64,000 nucleotides of DNA. Origin: Taxillus chinensis. Lineage: Eukaryota; Streptophyta; Magnoliopsida; Santalales; Loranthaceae. A program made the position numbers and the translations under genes. The notes beneath the pieces are model-generated. The model saw only the letters and a list, made by a program, of their open reading frames with translations. It was not told the origin of the DNA and ran no database searches. Each line of letters starts with the position of its first letter. Position 1 is the stretch's first letter. Below, in pieces: positions 21,201 to 32,219 of the stretch. The stretch is taken from NCBI GenBank assembly GCA_023512835.1, contig CM042092.1:45192535-45256534 (forward strand), read 5' to 3'.

Positions 21201-21244
21201 ACATTACCCTTACTTGGGGTGCAGGCAAGAGTAAAGTCAAAGGT

Positions 21245-21610
21245 CTACAAATACTCCACCCACCTCCTCTGCCTCAAATTCAAGTCCCTCTGAGTAAATT
21301 TGTATTGAAGGCTCTTGTGATCTGTGAACACCACAAATTTCTCCCCCAAAAGGTAATGCTGCCAACTCTTCAAAGCAAAGATGACAGCCGCCAACTCAAG
21401 ATCATGGATAGGATAATTATACTCATGTGGATTCAACTGTCTCGACCCATAAACTACCACACTATGCTCCTGCATAAGCACACACCCCAAACCAATCCTG
21501 GATGCATCGCAATACACCTTATATGAGACATCCTCCCTAGGTAACCTCAACATAGGTGTAGTGGTCAAACAGGTTTTGAGGGCCTCAAATGCCTGCCGAC
21601 ACTTGTCGAT
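21245..21610 (-). pseudogene. RNase H of element D
   Basis: An open stretch of 107 residues. Motifs: [18 protein letters not shown] (first Asp), [18 protein letters not shown] (Glu) and [16 protein letters not shown] (Asp), ending at RWVEYL. All catalytic acids are present and in one frame, better kept than the rest of D. It follows RT after a short frame break near 21600. Confidence 0.87.
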
Positions 21611-22204
21611 CCACTCAAACTTTACTCCCTATTGGGTAACGCCGTCGTAGGAGCTACCAAACAGAAGAAACCCTCTACAAAACGACGGTAATACCCCACC
21701 AAGCCAAGAAAACTATGAATCTCGAAAACATTGGTTGGCCTCTCCCATGATGACACATCCTCAATCTTAGCTGGGTCCACCCTAACACCCCCAACCGACA
21801 CAACATGGCCAAGGAAATGAACTTCCCGCATCCAAAACTCACATTTTCTAAACTTAGTATACAACTGTTGGTCCCTCAAGGTTTGCAACATTATTGCCAA
21901 ATGTTCCACATGCTCCCTCTTGGTCTTGGAATACACCAAAATATCATCAATAAACACCACCACGAAAGAATCCAAGTATAGAGCAAAAACCTGGTTAATC
22001 GGATACATGAACACTTGTTGGTGCATTAGTGAGCCCAAAAGGCATCATTATCCACTCATAATGCCCATACCAGACCGAAAAGCAATTTTAGGGATGTACT
22101 CATCTCTAACCATCAACCGATGGTACCCCGATCACAGATCTATCTTCGAAAACCACTAGGCCCCACTTAACTGGTCAAATAAGTCGTCTATCCGAGGCAA
22201 TGGA
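21611..22204 (-). pseudogene. Reverse transcriptase of element D (5'-truncated)
   Basis: Begins abruptly at [14 protein letters not shown] (about 22160-22204). The first RT motifs and everything upstream are missing. It continues with WFSKIDL, an INQVF block, [11 protein letters not shown] (about 21925-21955, both Asp kept), [16 protein letters not shown] and [11 protein letters not shown]. Two in-frame stops lie near 22155 and 22135. The right edge joins an LTR remnant of E without any LTR end signature, so it is a deletion breakpoint and not an insertion point. Confidence 0.87.
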
Positions 22205-22503
22205 TACTTATATATTTGAATGTATGCACGCAGTGAACAAGACTAAATCAACCTCGTGTATGCACAAGAGCTCAAAGATATAATCTAGGCTAGTGTGTGA
22301 ATCCTTTTGTAAACAGAGTGTAAGAGTGTCTTGCTTCTATTTTGTTATACTTATCTCTTGATAATAAAACAAAATACTTCCACTATCTGGTTGTCTTCTG
22401 CAGTGATTCTATAACTTAACTAGATAAGTGTTGTGTCATAAGAGAATAAAAAGAGTTTCGATAAGAGCCTATTCACCCCCCTCTAGGCTCCAAGTGACCA
22501 TCA
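22205..22503 (+). repeat. 5' LTR remnant of element E
   Basis: Matches the last 290-300 bp of the 3' LTR (about 36066-36358) and ends ACCATCA before the primer site. About 1040 bp of LTR are missing on the left, where RT of D begins. Confidence 0.92.
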
Positions 22504-22505
22504 AG

Positions 22506-22516
22506 TGGTATCGAGC
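22506..22516 (+). other. Primer-binding site of element E (altered)
   Basis: TGGTATCGAGC, 2 bp after the LTR. It differs from the Met-tRNA site by a missing A (CAG to CG), as in B. Confidence 0.8.
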
Positions 22517-22562
22517 AAGTCTATTTGTTCCAGGTAGAGATCCCACTCTTTTACTCTAAGCA

Positions 22563-24110
22563 ATGGCCAAAGAAAGCAGGATGCTATTCAACACTCGCCT
22601 TAGCTCCGGAGGTGCACAAGAGCCCATCCCGAATCGAAGCGGCAAGGAAAAACATCGACCCACCTCAACCTGGCTGCTGCCACCGCTCCTCAACCACGAG
22701 TTCCGGTTTTACTCGACAAAACCAGCCAAATTCACACTTGAGCTTTTCTCCCAGTGGAAAGCTCGCATGAAGATGTTCATGGTATGCCATGATCATCTCA
22801 TGTGGCCCTATCTTCATCAGGAGATTCCAATTCCGATGACTATCGGAGAACATGGAGTTAGAAGGCCAAAGACGAATGCCGAACTTACCAACGATGAAAG
22901 AGCCTGGCGGTCCGCTAGTGAAAAGGCTCCGGCTAGGTTACATCATCTTTGGATTCCGAGGCTTTCACGGACGTCCAGGGCTGCACGTCGGCAAAAGCGT
23001 CGCGAGATAAACCGACAATCCTCTATGTGGGGAGTTAGTCCCAGGATGCAAAATGTGATATGTGCTCTCGGACAAAATTTTGAGAGTTTCAATCACAAAC
23101 CTGGCGAATCCCTTGAGAGCATCTATCGGAGATTCGGCAAGGTCATTCTCTTAAAACTTTCAATGAGCACTATACTCGGTCTCAAATCAATGACAAGTTC
23201 TTTCGATCCTTGCCGGATCGCTATTACTCCAAGCAAAAGATGCAAGCCGACAAAAACGGTCGCATCGCCCTTAAGGAAATATATGGAGAGCTTCGGACTC
23301 ATGAGGTCGATTCGATACACCGACCGTGGTGAGAAAAAAACTCGGAAAGAAAAGGGGGTAACTCTCAAAGCTACGGAATGCTCCAGAATCATCAAGAGGA
23401 TGATACGGATGTGTCCGAGAATTCGACTCGACAACGGAAGAGGAAATAGCTCTTCTTGTCAAATCCTTTGAACAATTCCTTCGGAAAAGTAGAAAAGGAT
23501 TCGAAGAGGCTCCTCGTCATCCAGGAAGGAAGGAACGATCGGAGTCGAGCTCCCAAGAATGCTTTAATTGTGGGAAACCAGGTCACGGGCCAAGGAATGC
23601 AGATCCAAATCTAAGACGGCAAGAGAAAAGTGACAAGGTTACTCCTCGACGTACCACCTCAAACAACAAAGAAGAATAAGAGGAAGGCATTCGTGACAAA
23701 GTACATCGGTGGCTCGGAAGAAGAGGAGGAATCCTCGGATAATGAGCCAACTCCTAAGCCGAACGTCCGCCTCATGGCAAATACCGAGGTACCTTCTATC
23801 TCTAAGCTCATGAGTAAATTAGAATCTCTTACTACCGAATGTGATCATGAAAAGAATGAAAGACTAATAATTACTCAAATGTACAAAGATATGGAAAGTC
23901 GAATAAACGTCTTGAATTTACTATTACTAGACTTGAAAAAGACATAGTCGACTTCGAGAGGAAAAGAAGCTTAGTATCACGATCTAAGGGCTGAAAATCA
24001 TCTGCTAAATACCAATCTTTCTGGCCTAAAAGTTATTGTTAAAAGACTCGAGAATGAACTAGAACAGAAAAGGAAATAAATCGCAAGTGGCTTAAATCCG
24101 GGAAATAGCC
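22563..24110 (+). pseudogene. gag: gag of element E
   Basis: Starts at ATG 22563 (MAKESRMLFNTRLSSGG), the same start as B. An open frame of 302 residues includes MKMFMVCHDHLMWPYLHQE and AELTNDERAW, then drifts out of the true frame. Later pieces are FNHKPGESLESIYRRFGK (about 23085-23145), a zinc knuckle near 23560-23605 with a missing T (GGTCACGGGCC for GGTCACTGGGCC of B) that breaks CFNCGKPGH, and the coiled-coil part 23690-24080 (ESLTTECDHEKNERLIITQM). About 515 codons in B-like frame, non-functional as written. Confidence 0.82.
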
Positions 24111-24880
24111 TCTTCATTTAGGACTGATCCAGGATAATGTTCGAGTCAAACCTGGCCTAGGTTCGGAATCATCAACCTCCAATTCTCAAGCTACTGAGTG
24201 TCCTCCGGATTTCACTCCAAAACTAACCAACTTATATCCTGGTTAGTACGTCTAAACCGTTGGATGGTTTCATTTCCAGGTAGCACCATAGTTTATGACT
24301 ATGGAGTTGAGGTTATATCGCATTTCCAGGCGTAGCACCCGTAACTAGTGATGAAGGGAAGGCCGTGCAGTTAAAGCCAAAACCGTAGCACCCAAAAAAG
24401 AAAGGAAAGGCTAAGGCTGATGCATCTAGGGCCAAGAGCGCATCACCCAAACGCAATGGATTAGGCCACGAGGAAACGAGTAGAAAGTTTGTAAAATCTA
24501 AGAGACCTGTATCCCCTTGTTTGTACTCGCATTATAGTGTCTGTTCCATCCGTAGGGAAATAGGTCATTATCACTATGAATGTTGGAGTTTATCTGATAA
24601 CTGCTTTGTAATCAAATTCGTACCAATAAAGATCAGTTCAATAAAAAGGGTTCTTCGAGCAAAACAAAAGCTAAACCTCAAAGGAGTGTCTCTCCCATGA
24701 TAACCCAAATAAAAGAAGCAGCTGAAACTAACAAATTAAAGTCAACTTGGAGAGCTAAAAGGCCTAGCAAAGTCAAATCCGGAACTGTTGACATTATTGC
24801 TGTTCTTTCTAACCGTTGAAACAAGTTTGGGCACCAAAAGTGTAAACTGTTGTCTTTCAGGAGCATCTCTAGAATGCACT
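24111..24880 (+). pseudogene. Gag-Pol linker of element E
   Basis: Coding remnants between coiled coil and protease, parallel to 14291-15039 of B. The knuckle-like CSIRREIGHYHYEC is at about 24543-24585. A short duplication (TCGCATTTCCAGG / TCATTTCCAGG) lies near 24270-24340 and is not in B. Confidence 0.5.
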
Positions 24881-25270
24881 CGCCGGATCACTTGAAGTTA
24901 AAGATCAATCAAAGCAAGTGGATCCTTGATAGTGGATGCTCCGGACATATGACGGGTGATCGACTCGCTTGTAGAAGTTAATGAAAAACGAGGTCCATCC
25001 ATTTCATATGGTGACAACAAAGAAGGTAAGATCGTCGGGTATGACACTTTAACCAACAAATGTGTATCAATCACTAGAGTTGCACTAGTCGAAGGTTTGA
25101 AGCATAATTTGCTAAGTGTCGGTAATTTATGTGACAAAGGATTTGTCTGTTTCCTTTATGTCCAACACCTGGTACGGTAAGGGAAAACTTATCCGGAGAT
25201 GTAAAGTTATCCGGATCAAAAGATGGGGACATATACTCGGTGGTCTTAAGAAATAATTCTTCCGACCCTG
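24881..25270 (+). pseudogene. pro: Aspartic protease of element E
   Basis: WILDSGCSGHMTGD at about 24917-24960 holds the DSG active site. Conserved strands follow: YDTLTNKCVSITRVALVEGL and KHNLLSVGNLCDKGF (25040-25150). A copia protease of normal length; it passes into the pre-integrase domain. A frame break at about 24955 follows the active site. Confidence 0.85.
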
Positions 25271-26000
25271 TATGCTTCCTCATTAAAGCTTCGGATGAAG
25301 ATAGTTGGTTATGGCACAAGCGATGCGCACATTTAAACTTTAAAACACTATCTAAGTTAGCATCACTTGATCTTGTCACCGGTCTACCTAAACTCAAATA
25401 GTCCAGAGACACTCTCGTCGAGAATGCCAACTCGGCAAACGGACCAAACATAGCTTTAAGAGCAAATCGGTTAATTCAATAACTGCTCCTCTCTGCAACT
25501 TCTTCATATGGACCTCTCGTGGTCCTATTTCCGTTCCTTTGTCTGGCTGGTGCAAGATATACTCTTGTGGTTATCGATGATTTCACCAGATACACATGGG
25601 TGATGTTCCTGAAATCAAAAGATCAAACTTTTGAGCATCTTGTAGATCTTTTCAACTGGATAAGCAACTCACAAGGATTGAGCATAAAGTGCATCGGGAG
25701 TGATCATGGTACGAGATTTGATTTTTCAGATATGAGATCTAATGATGGGATTTTTATCGGGTACTCATTACATAGCAAGGCTTATCGGGTCTTCAATAGA
25801 AAACTTTTTAAAGTTAAAGAATCTATCCATGTGACTTTTGATGAAGCTAATCTTGAATGGTCAAAAGTTGCTTCTTCAAGTTCTAATGTGCAGGTCCCTG
25901 GACAGCAACATCGATTACTCGAAGTTTATGAGTGTTCCTGATACACATTCTGGACCAACCACATGGCATCAGCGAAGCACAAAGAAATTATATGGATGAT
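25271..26000 (+). pseudogene. int: Integrase of element E, catalytic Glu segment deleted
   Basis: The pre-integrase zinc part has WLWHKRCAHLNFKTL (about 25303-25350), its CC half frameshifted. The core ARYTLVVIDDFTRYTWVMFL (25550-25610) has the first Asp, and a SDHGTRFDFSD context (25698-25735) the second. The frame then jumps at about 25740 to DGIFIGYSLHSKAYRVFNRK, which belongs to the far C-terminus. Against B (about 13110-13441) roughly 330 bp are missing, including the QNGVAERKN block with the Glu. The deletion keeps the frame. Integrase activity is excluded for this copy. Confidence 0.87.
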
Positions 26001-26399
26001 GCTACGGATGATTCGGACTCGGGACTACCGTTAGCTCCGGAGCTCCGGACATACTCCTATGGATACCCAAATTTCCGGAGCACCTTCAAGTCCGTCTGGA
26101 CTAGTTAATACCTGAAAGAAATAGTGTTGAAGAACCACCTAGTTCTACCGTACCTTCTAATACGGAAACATCAGGTCCGGAAGAAGCTCAACCAGCAGAT
26201 ACACCTGAACCACCTAACCTAGCAGAGCTTCAAATTATTCAAGATCAACCATCACATGCACGAATTACGGATGGACCCGAAACCATCCCCCCATCACGTG
26301 ACTAGCAATCCTACCGTTGGTGTAAGAACAAGAGCAAATGCCACCTCCAACATGTGTTTTTACTCGTGTTTTCTATCTCAAATAGAACCAAAGGTGGTG

Positions 26400-27240
26400 G
26401 ATGAAGCTCTTAGGGATTCTAATTGGATAGAAGCCATGCAAGAAGAGCCGAATCAATCTAAGAGAACCACCCTGTGGACTTAAAGAACAAGGCTTAAGTC
26501 TCAGCAAGTCACAGGAGTTAAATGGGTGTTCCTGAATAAGCTTTGATACTGATGGAATTGTAATCCGAACAAAGCCGGGATCTGCAGCCAAAGGATATCG
26601 TCAAGAAGAAGGAATAGACTATGATGATTCCATTCCTAGGGTGGCAAGACTCGAGGCAAACCGAATGTTTCTGCATTGCGTCATACGAAAACTTCATAGT
26701 TTATCAACTGGACGTCAAGAGTGCATTCTCGAACGGAGATCTTCAAGAGGAGGTACGCCCACCAACCTCCAGTGTTTCATTGAACCCAAGGTCGGACATC
26801 TCAATGGGAAATCAAGGAAAGTTTTGCATGGATTCAAGTAAGCTCCCAGCAGTCTCTGCACGACACACTTTTGGAATTCTTACTTGCTCACAACTGGGCA
26901 TTTTACGAAGATCGATACCCACGCTATTTCATTAGGGGAAGAGAAAGGACATACTCTCATCGTACGGATATACGTGCATGATATCATTTTTGGATCAACT
27001 AAACTGAAACTTTAGATTAATCGCCAAGTTTGATGACTCTGGTTTGCTTCAGACGAGGTATGACGGGAGAACCGCCTTACTTCCTTGGGATCGATGTCAA
27101 ACAACTCGAAGGAAGGGACCTTTCATAAACCAAACTAAGTATACTCATGACTTAATCAAGAAGTTTGGTATGGAAGGTTCAGTTTCCCGTCAAAACTCCA
27201 ATGTCCACCATCGCCAAGCTGTGGACTCGTGATGTCGATG
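26400..27240 (+). pseudogene. Reverse transcriptase of element E, YVHD box
   Basis: Motifs: EALRDSNWIEAMQEEPNQ (26400-26455), YQLDVKSAFSNGDLQEEV (26700-26755), a decayed LNGKSRKVLHGFK block where B has YGLKQ, then IYVHDIIFGST (about 26968-27000). The second residue pair of the catalytic box is HD for DD, a loss of one metal-binding Asp. KYTHDLIKKFGM lies at 27136. Many frameshifts occur throughout. Confidence 0.82.
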
Positions 27241-27914
27241 GCAAATTAGTGAATAGCGACTCGAATGCGGCTGTGGATGATTGGATCCCTTGTTGTATCT
27301 TACAAAGAAGTCGCCCGGACATAATGTTTCCGTAACTTGCATCAGCAAGTAAGATATCAAAGTAATCCCAAAGAGTCACATATGCTTCATGTAAAATAGA
27401 TATTAAGGTATCTCAAAGGGACACTTAATTTGGGACTCTCGTACCCACAAGAGTCCAACTTCGCCTTATCCGGATATTCTAATGCTGATTTTTCCGGTGT
27501 CGCATGAACAGGAAAAGCACCAAAGTGGTACATGCCAATTCCTTGAAACAGATTGATCTCTTGTCTGGGCATTCATGTAATTCCGTATCAAAATCTACTC
27601 GTTGAAGCGGAATATATAACATGCTGGAGTTGTCACAAGACAAACCTTCTCTAGATTTAAAGTCACCATGCGATCACGGCTTCAACATGACATCTGTCCC
27701 ACTTCATCAGACAATACCCCTGCTATTGCTAATGCCAATAATCCCGTCATGCATCCAAAGACAAAACATCCTGAGGTCAGGCATCATTTCATTCGCGATC
27801 ATGTTCTTAAAAAGCACATATCCCTAGAACATGTTGGCATCGAAGATCAAATCATGGATATACTCACAAAGCCCCTACCGATGTGGGCATTTTCCAACTT
27901 CTTCTCAAATTAGG
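27241..27914 (+). pseudogene. RNase H of element E
   Basis: Connector YLKGTLNLGLSYP-like at about 27412-27455, then SGYSNADFSG (first Asp), GTCQFL, and a block where the AEYI Glu motif remains (about 27600-27630). The C-terminal VRHHFIRDHVLKKHISLEHV and EDQIMDILTKPLP (27770-27890) are well kept and end FFSN before TAG 27912-27914. The frame 27668-27913 is open. Confidence 0.82.
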
Positions 27915-29119
27915 TATGCTCGACTTTTCCGTACAAACTTTCTCACCGTTATCCATCGTAGTTGTTTTCGCAACATGCATTGTGCTTCTCTCATTGATGT
28001 GCATGAGATACACATCGATCTTAATGTGATGATCATACTTACCGTTCCAATGTGCTTCATGTTTCCGATATCGATAAAGAACTTCCCAAGTCGGGACGTA
28101 TGTTGCGTTTCCCGACCTGTCGCTTTACAAACATGATTAAAGCTTATATTGTTAACCTCATTCAATATGATCTTAATTTCCACCGATCACCACATGAAAT
28201 GCCTGCTCAATAGATTACTCTATTAACATGTATTTGTCAGTTAAATTTAAACGGGTTAGTCTTCTAATGCCCTGGTGGACGAATACACAATCGTACCGAT
28301 TAGCTTCTCGAAGTATAGTTTCCTAAAAGGATAGACCATGCTGAATTTCTTTAAGTGGAAGAGGTCTCACAGAGAAGTTTGCACATCACGGGAGAAAATG
28401 CTTTATAAATTATTGAAGTACCGTCCCATATGTCTCATGACCTCTTTCTGGCTTCGCCTAACGAGGGGGAGCCTTTCATTGAGAGGATCGCATGATCTGG
28501 GGGTTCAAGCTTTAGCTATTACCTCAAGAATCTTCCCCAATATGTCTCGGGAGACTCCTTCTTGACCTTTACTTCCCGGATCTGACGAACATTGCGTTGT
28601 TTAAATAGGACTGCGGCATGCTTGGATGCATTTTTTTCTTCAACCATGCATTTTAATCGGATAATCAATTGCTTGCTTTTGACATGTGTCCATTCTCATT
28701 TTTCACTCATTTAATCCTCGTGGTGTCAAATCATATGATTTTTAATTAATCTTAACTAAGTCATTCGGAGAGGACGGTTTGTTATGTTGACCTTTATATT
28801 AAACTTGTGTATTTATTTATCGACATAGCCTTTGATTGGCCTTATTGATCATTCTAGTATGTATATATCTATTTCATTCTTTGTAATGCATAAGTTCTGC
28901 TACTCATTAGTTAGGATTATATAGCTCTTTCTGGCTATTTTCTCCTATCAGCGTTAATCCGTTTTATTATGTTAAATACTACTGTACTATTTTCCCGTCC
29001 ATAGTCTTGGATTTTAAGTGTTGTGGTAATTATATTCTCTTGGACTTATTGAAGGAAAGGAATCTACTTTTCTCTCATTACACTCTTATACTACGGACAC
29101 GGTCTACTTATCCGGATAA
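27915..29119 (+). other. Spacer of element E, first part
   Basis: Non-coding, corresponding to about 9725-10975 of B in reverse. Short ORFs here are not conserved in frame between the copies. Split from the second part (31778-32219) by insertion F. Confidence 0.75.
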
Positions 29120-30600
29120 TGGGCAGACCGCATAAATTTTAAACAAGGTTTTCCGACAAGTGACTGTAAGTAAAAATGGAGTATTAAGATCGGGTTATCT
29201 AACCCATAGGGAGGTAGATCTGATAACCGGGACACTAAGCTAACAAGTTGATTTTATGTCACGATACTTGATTTTTGTTGGACAAATAATGTGAACTAGG
29301 TGATTAAATCGAGAAAGTTGGTATTGTATAGAAATTTCAGTGATTAGGGATCTAGGGTCACAATGTTTACCACCCAATCGATTAATAGTCTAGTTATGGC
29401 TCTTGTTCTTGATTTATGTTCTAGTTCATGTTTCATGTTGATTATCTCCTACCTATCTTACATTTGGTCCATGTTAAGATAGATTTAAGGCTTTAACCCC
29501 ATTTGGTCCATGTGAATAAAGTGATCAAGTCAGATGAACAATCTAATACTTGGATCTTGGTCCATCATGCAATATTAAATCTAATTCACTAGTGTTCCAC
29601 CCTAGACAAGGGCTAAGATTACCTAATTATGATAAAACTAGGCATTTCCATACAAGCAAATGAATTAAACAAGAACTGAATTTTATTTTATTGAACAACC
29701 ATAAGTAAACGACCAATTTATTGGCTACATTGCTCCCTAGACTAACATGAAACTACTCCATAATCATGACAAAAGCAATAACAATTACAAGAAAGAACAT
29801 GATTACAAAGTTCCAGGATAATAAAGGACCCCAAGATGAACAAGGACTCCAACCTCCAGACTCCGGCGTTCGCATACTAAAATCACTCCTTGCCAAGGAC
29901 AATCCGATCTTTTAGCAATGGCTATAGCTCTTTTCGGAACTCAGATCAGATTCTCCCACTCAAGATGATTTACAATGCCTCCAAAGACCCCTATTTCATA
30001 GGATTTAGTGGGCCAAATTAGGGTTACAAAAGTGTGCCCTAATTATAAATGTGTTCACTTAAAACGACGTCATTTTGGTTAGTAACACTATTCGACGCTT
30101 TAGGCGCAATAAAACTCAAACTACACCAAAATTTGACCCCTGTCTTAAGAGGAAAAATGATTAAAATAACAAAACACAAGATTGGGAGCACAAAAATGCC
30201 TTGCCGTGAGAATGCACGTGAGAAGACCCTTTTCACGTGCAGCTCCATTTCGACTCAGATTTGCTCCAAAGCTTCCTCTTGAGTTGTAGAAGGCGTCCAT
30301 CAATAAAATCCTTGCACGTGAGAATGCACGTGAGAAAGCCTTTTCACGTGCACCTTGATTTGCCTTCATTTTGCTTCCATCTTCTTCCTATAGCTTCCTC
30401 TTGAGTGTATGGAGTGATCTGCAAAGGTGTGTGGGAAAAGGTTGCTCCAAAATCTGCCAAAACACTCAAAAAGTACCACATACAATGAAACAGGTCTTCC
30501 AGGGGTTAGAGCAAATATGTGGAAAATATCATGCAAATAGGGACAAAACATATTAAAAACACCCTATAAGGTCTAGAATAACGCAGAATGCACGTTATCA
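29120..30600 (-). repeat. 3' LTR of element F
   Basis: TGATAACG...TGCCCA on the minus strand. It holds five CACGTG hexamers (30215, 30234, 30315, 30327, 30345) and an AACGACGTCATTTT element at 30063. The part 30290-30600 is repeated directly at about 31467-31777. Confidence 0.75.
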
Positions 30601-30618
30601 AATTCCCCACACTTGAAC
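30601..30618 (-). other. Polypurine tract of element F
   Basis: On the minus strand GTTCAAGTGTGGGGAATT directly before the LTR start. J has a similar block near 63466-63500. Confidence 0.75.
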
Positions 30619-31384
30619 CTTTGCTGTCCTCGAAAAAAAAGAAATAAACACATACCAAACGAAAAGAAAGAATAAACTAACAACAAGAGAGGCATGGTTT
30701 CCCAAGACATACAATTATCATGATGAAATAGACATTCCAATAGCTAAAAATGAATCATAAGTTAATCAAAACATGCCCTTACTATCAAGTCCAACAACCA
30801 TGCAATGTGATTTCAGCGGTTCGAGATAAGAAGCAAACATGCAAGGATAAAATGAACTTAGCTCCCCACGAAAGTCCTCACCAAGGTTAGAGCAGCCTCA
30901 CTTAAATATAACTTTCTTTTCTCTCCTCTCGGCCCCTACTATCAATGCCCAACAGCTAAGGATTTACTACACTTACTTCTACTAACTATTGATTAAGTTT
31001 TGCCACGTAAACATAAAGAGATCCCCATTGTGCTCATCAAGGAAACACACCCTCTAGTCTACTTGACCACTCAATTCCACTTTACGGATAAACACTTAGA
31101 GCTAAAGAGTAAAGCTCACACTTGTGAAACAAATGCAAGACAAAACAACTTAGCCATTATGGTTGCGACACGAAAACAAAAACCCGTATAAGCAATAGAA
31201 GCCATTGTGGCTTTTATTCGAAAACACCCTTTTTTTTTTTCACACTTCTTTAGTAATAACTTTACAAGGTTGCATTTTATGCTCTCCCTTGATGGATTAT
31301 TCACTCTACTATTGTCCTCACACAAGCCCTTGGTTTTTTCCTTGACGAGCACAATGGGGATATCTTATTTGCTCTATTGTCCAA
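30619..31384 (-). other. Internal non-coding part of element F
   Basis: About 770 bp of A-rich sequence without supported ORFs and without recognisable retroelement protein motifs. General style resembles 63500-64000 of J. Confidence 0.6.
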
Positions 31385-31777
31385 ATTACAACTCGAGAGG
31401 AAGCTTTGGACCAAACTGAAAGTCGAATTTAGCTGCACGTGAAAAGGTGTTCTCACGTGCATTCTCACTCAGAGCAATAAAATCCTTGCACAAAGAATGC
31501 GTGAGAAAGCTTTTTCACGTGCACCTTGATTGCCTTCATTTTGCTTCCATCTTCTTCCTATAGCTTCCTCTTGAGTGTATGGAGTGATCTAGCGAAGGTT
31601 TGTGGAAAAGGTTGCTCCAAAATCTGCCAAAAACACTCAAGAAGTACCACTATACACCAAACAAAGGTCTTCCTAGGGGTTAGAGCAAATATGTGGTAAA
31701 TATCATGCAAATATGGACAAAACATACGCTAAAACACCCTATATAAGGTCTAGAATAACAGCATAAATGCCGTTATC
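31385..31777 (-). repeat. 5' LTR piece of element F with inverted segment
   Basis: 31467-31777 is a direct copy of about 30290-30600. 31385-31467 instead matches the reverse complement of 30207-30290. LTR end at 31777 reads CGATAACG for TGATAACG. Confidence 0.7.
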
Positions 31778-32219
31778 GATTCTTCGACTATAGCTTATTC
31801 GGATGATTGTCGGCTCACTCCTAGGACTCTTGATCTCATCAAATTGCGATAATCCGTGTCTTATCTCATATCGCGTGCTTTTTGAGGAGGAATAATGATG
31901 ATTCATTAAATGCATATCTCGGGATGCACACACTTCCCCACTGGAAGGTAACCAGTTATCCTTATTTGAGTCGTACCGTCTCCGCCTCTCTTTTTAATTC
32001 GAGGCACACCAATATCAAGACTAATAACATCGGCCCCATCAAGCGGTCTCTCGTTTCTCTCGCTACATTCCTAGACCCACTGACATTTACGGACTCGGTC
32101 TTATATATTCTGGTCATTCTGCGAAGACACGGTGTTACTCTTTTCAAATCCTAAAACTCTCGATTGCTCCGCTCCATCTAAGACCTCTGCCTTCCTCTCG
32201 CCTTCAATTTTCATCCATA
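31778..32219 (+). other. Spacer of element E, second part
   Basis: Continues the spacer after F. Matches 9265-9725 of B in reverse. No ORF conserved between the copies. Confidence 0.75.

Larger units (their letters stand above)
19327..22204 (-). mobile_element. Element D: 3' half of an old Tekay-like element
   Basis: Read right to left: RT from the KYPLP motif, RNase H, integrase, chromodomain tail, UTR, polypurine tract and the first 454 bp of the 3' LTR. It is cut on the right at 22204 within RT and on the left in an AT run. Orientation, family and missing parts make it the probable partner of H (53599-56500). The LTR overlap between D and H (about 335 bp) is roughly 88% identical by eye, so the insertion is old. 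Confidence 0.85.
29120..31777 (-). mobile_element. Element F: non-coding gypsy-type mini-element in E
   Basis: Read right to left: a 5' LTR piece starting CGATAACGGC (31777), about 0.8 kb of internal non-coding DNA, a polypurine tract, then a 1481-bp LTR from TGATAACGTG (30600) to TGCCCA (29120). E resumes on both sides as judged against B, so the insertion is clear; a clean target duplication is not visible. The tract AAGTGTGGGGAA before TGATAA is the pattern of Athila/Tat-type gypsy elements. No pol domain is present, so it is internally deleted or never coded. Confidence 0.75.
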
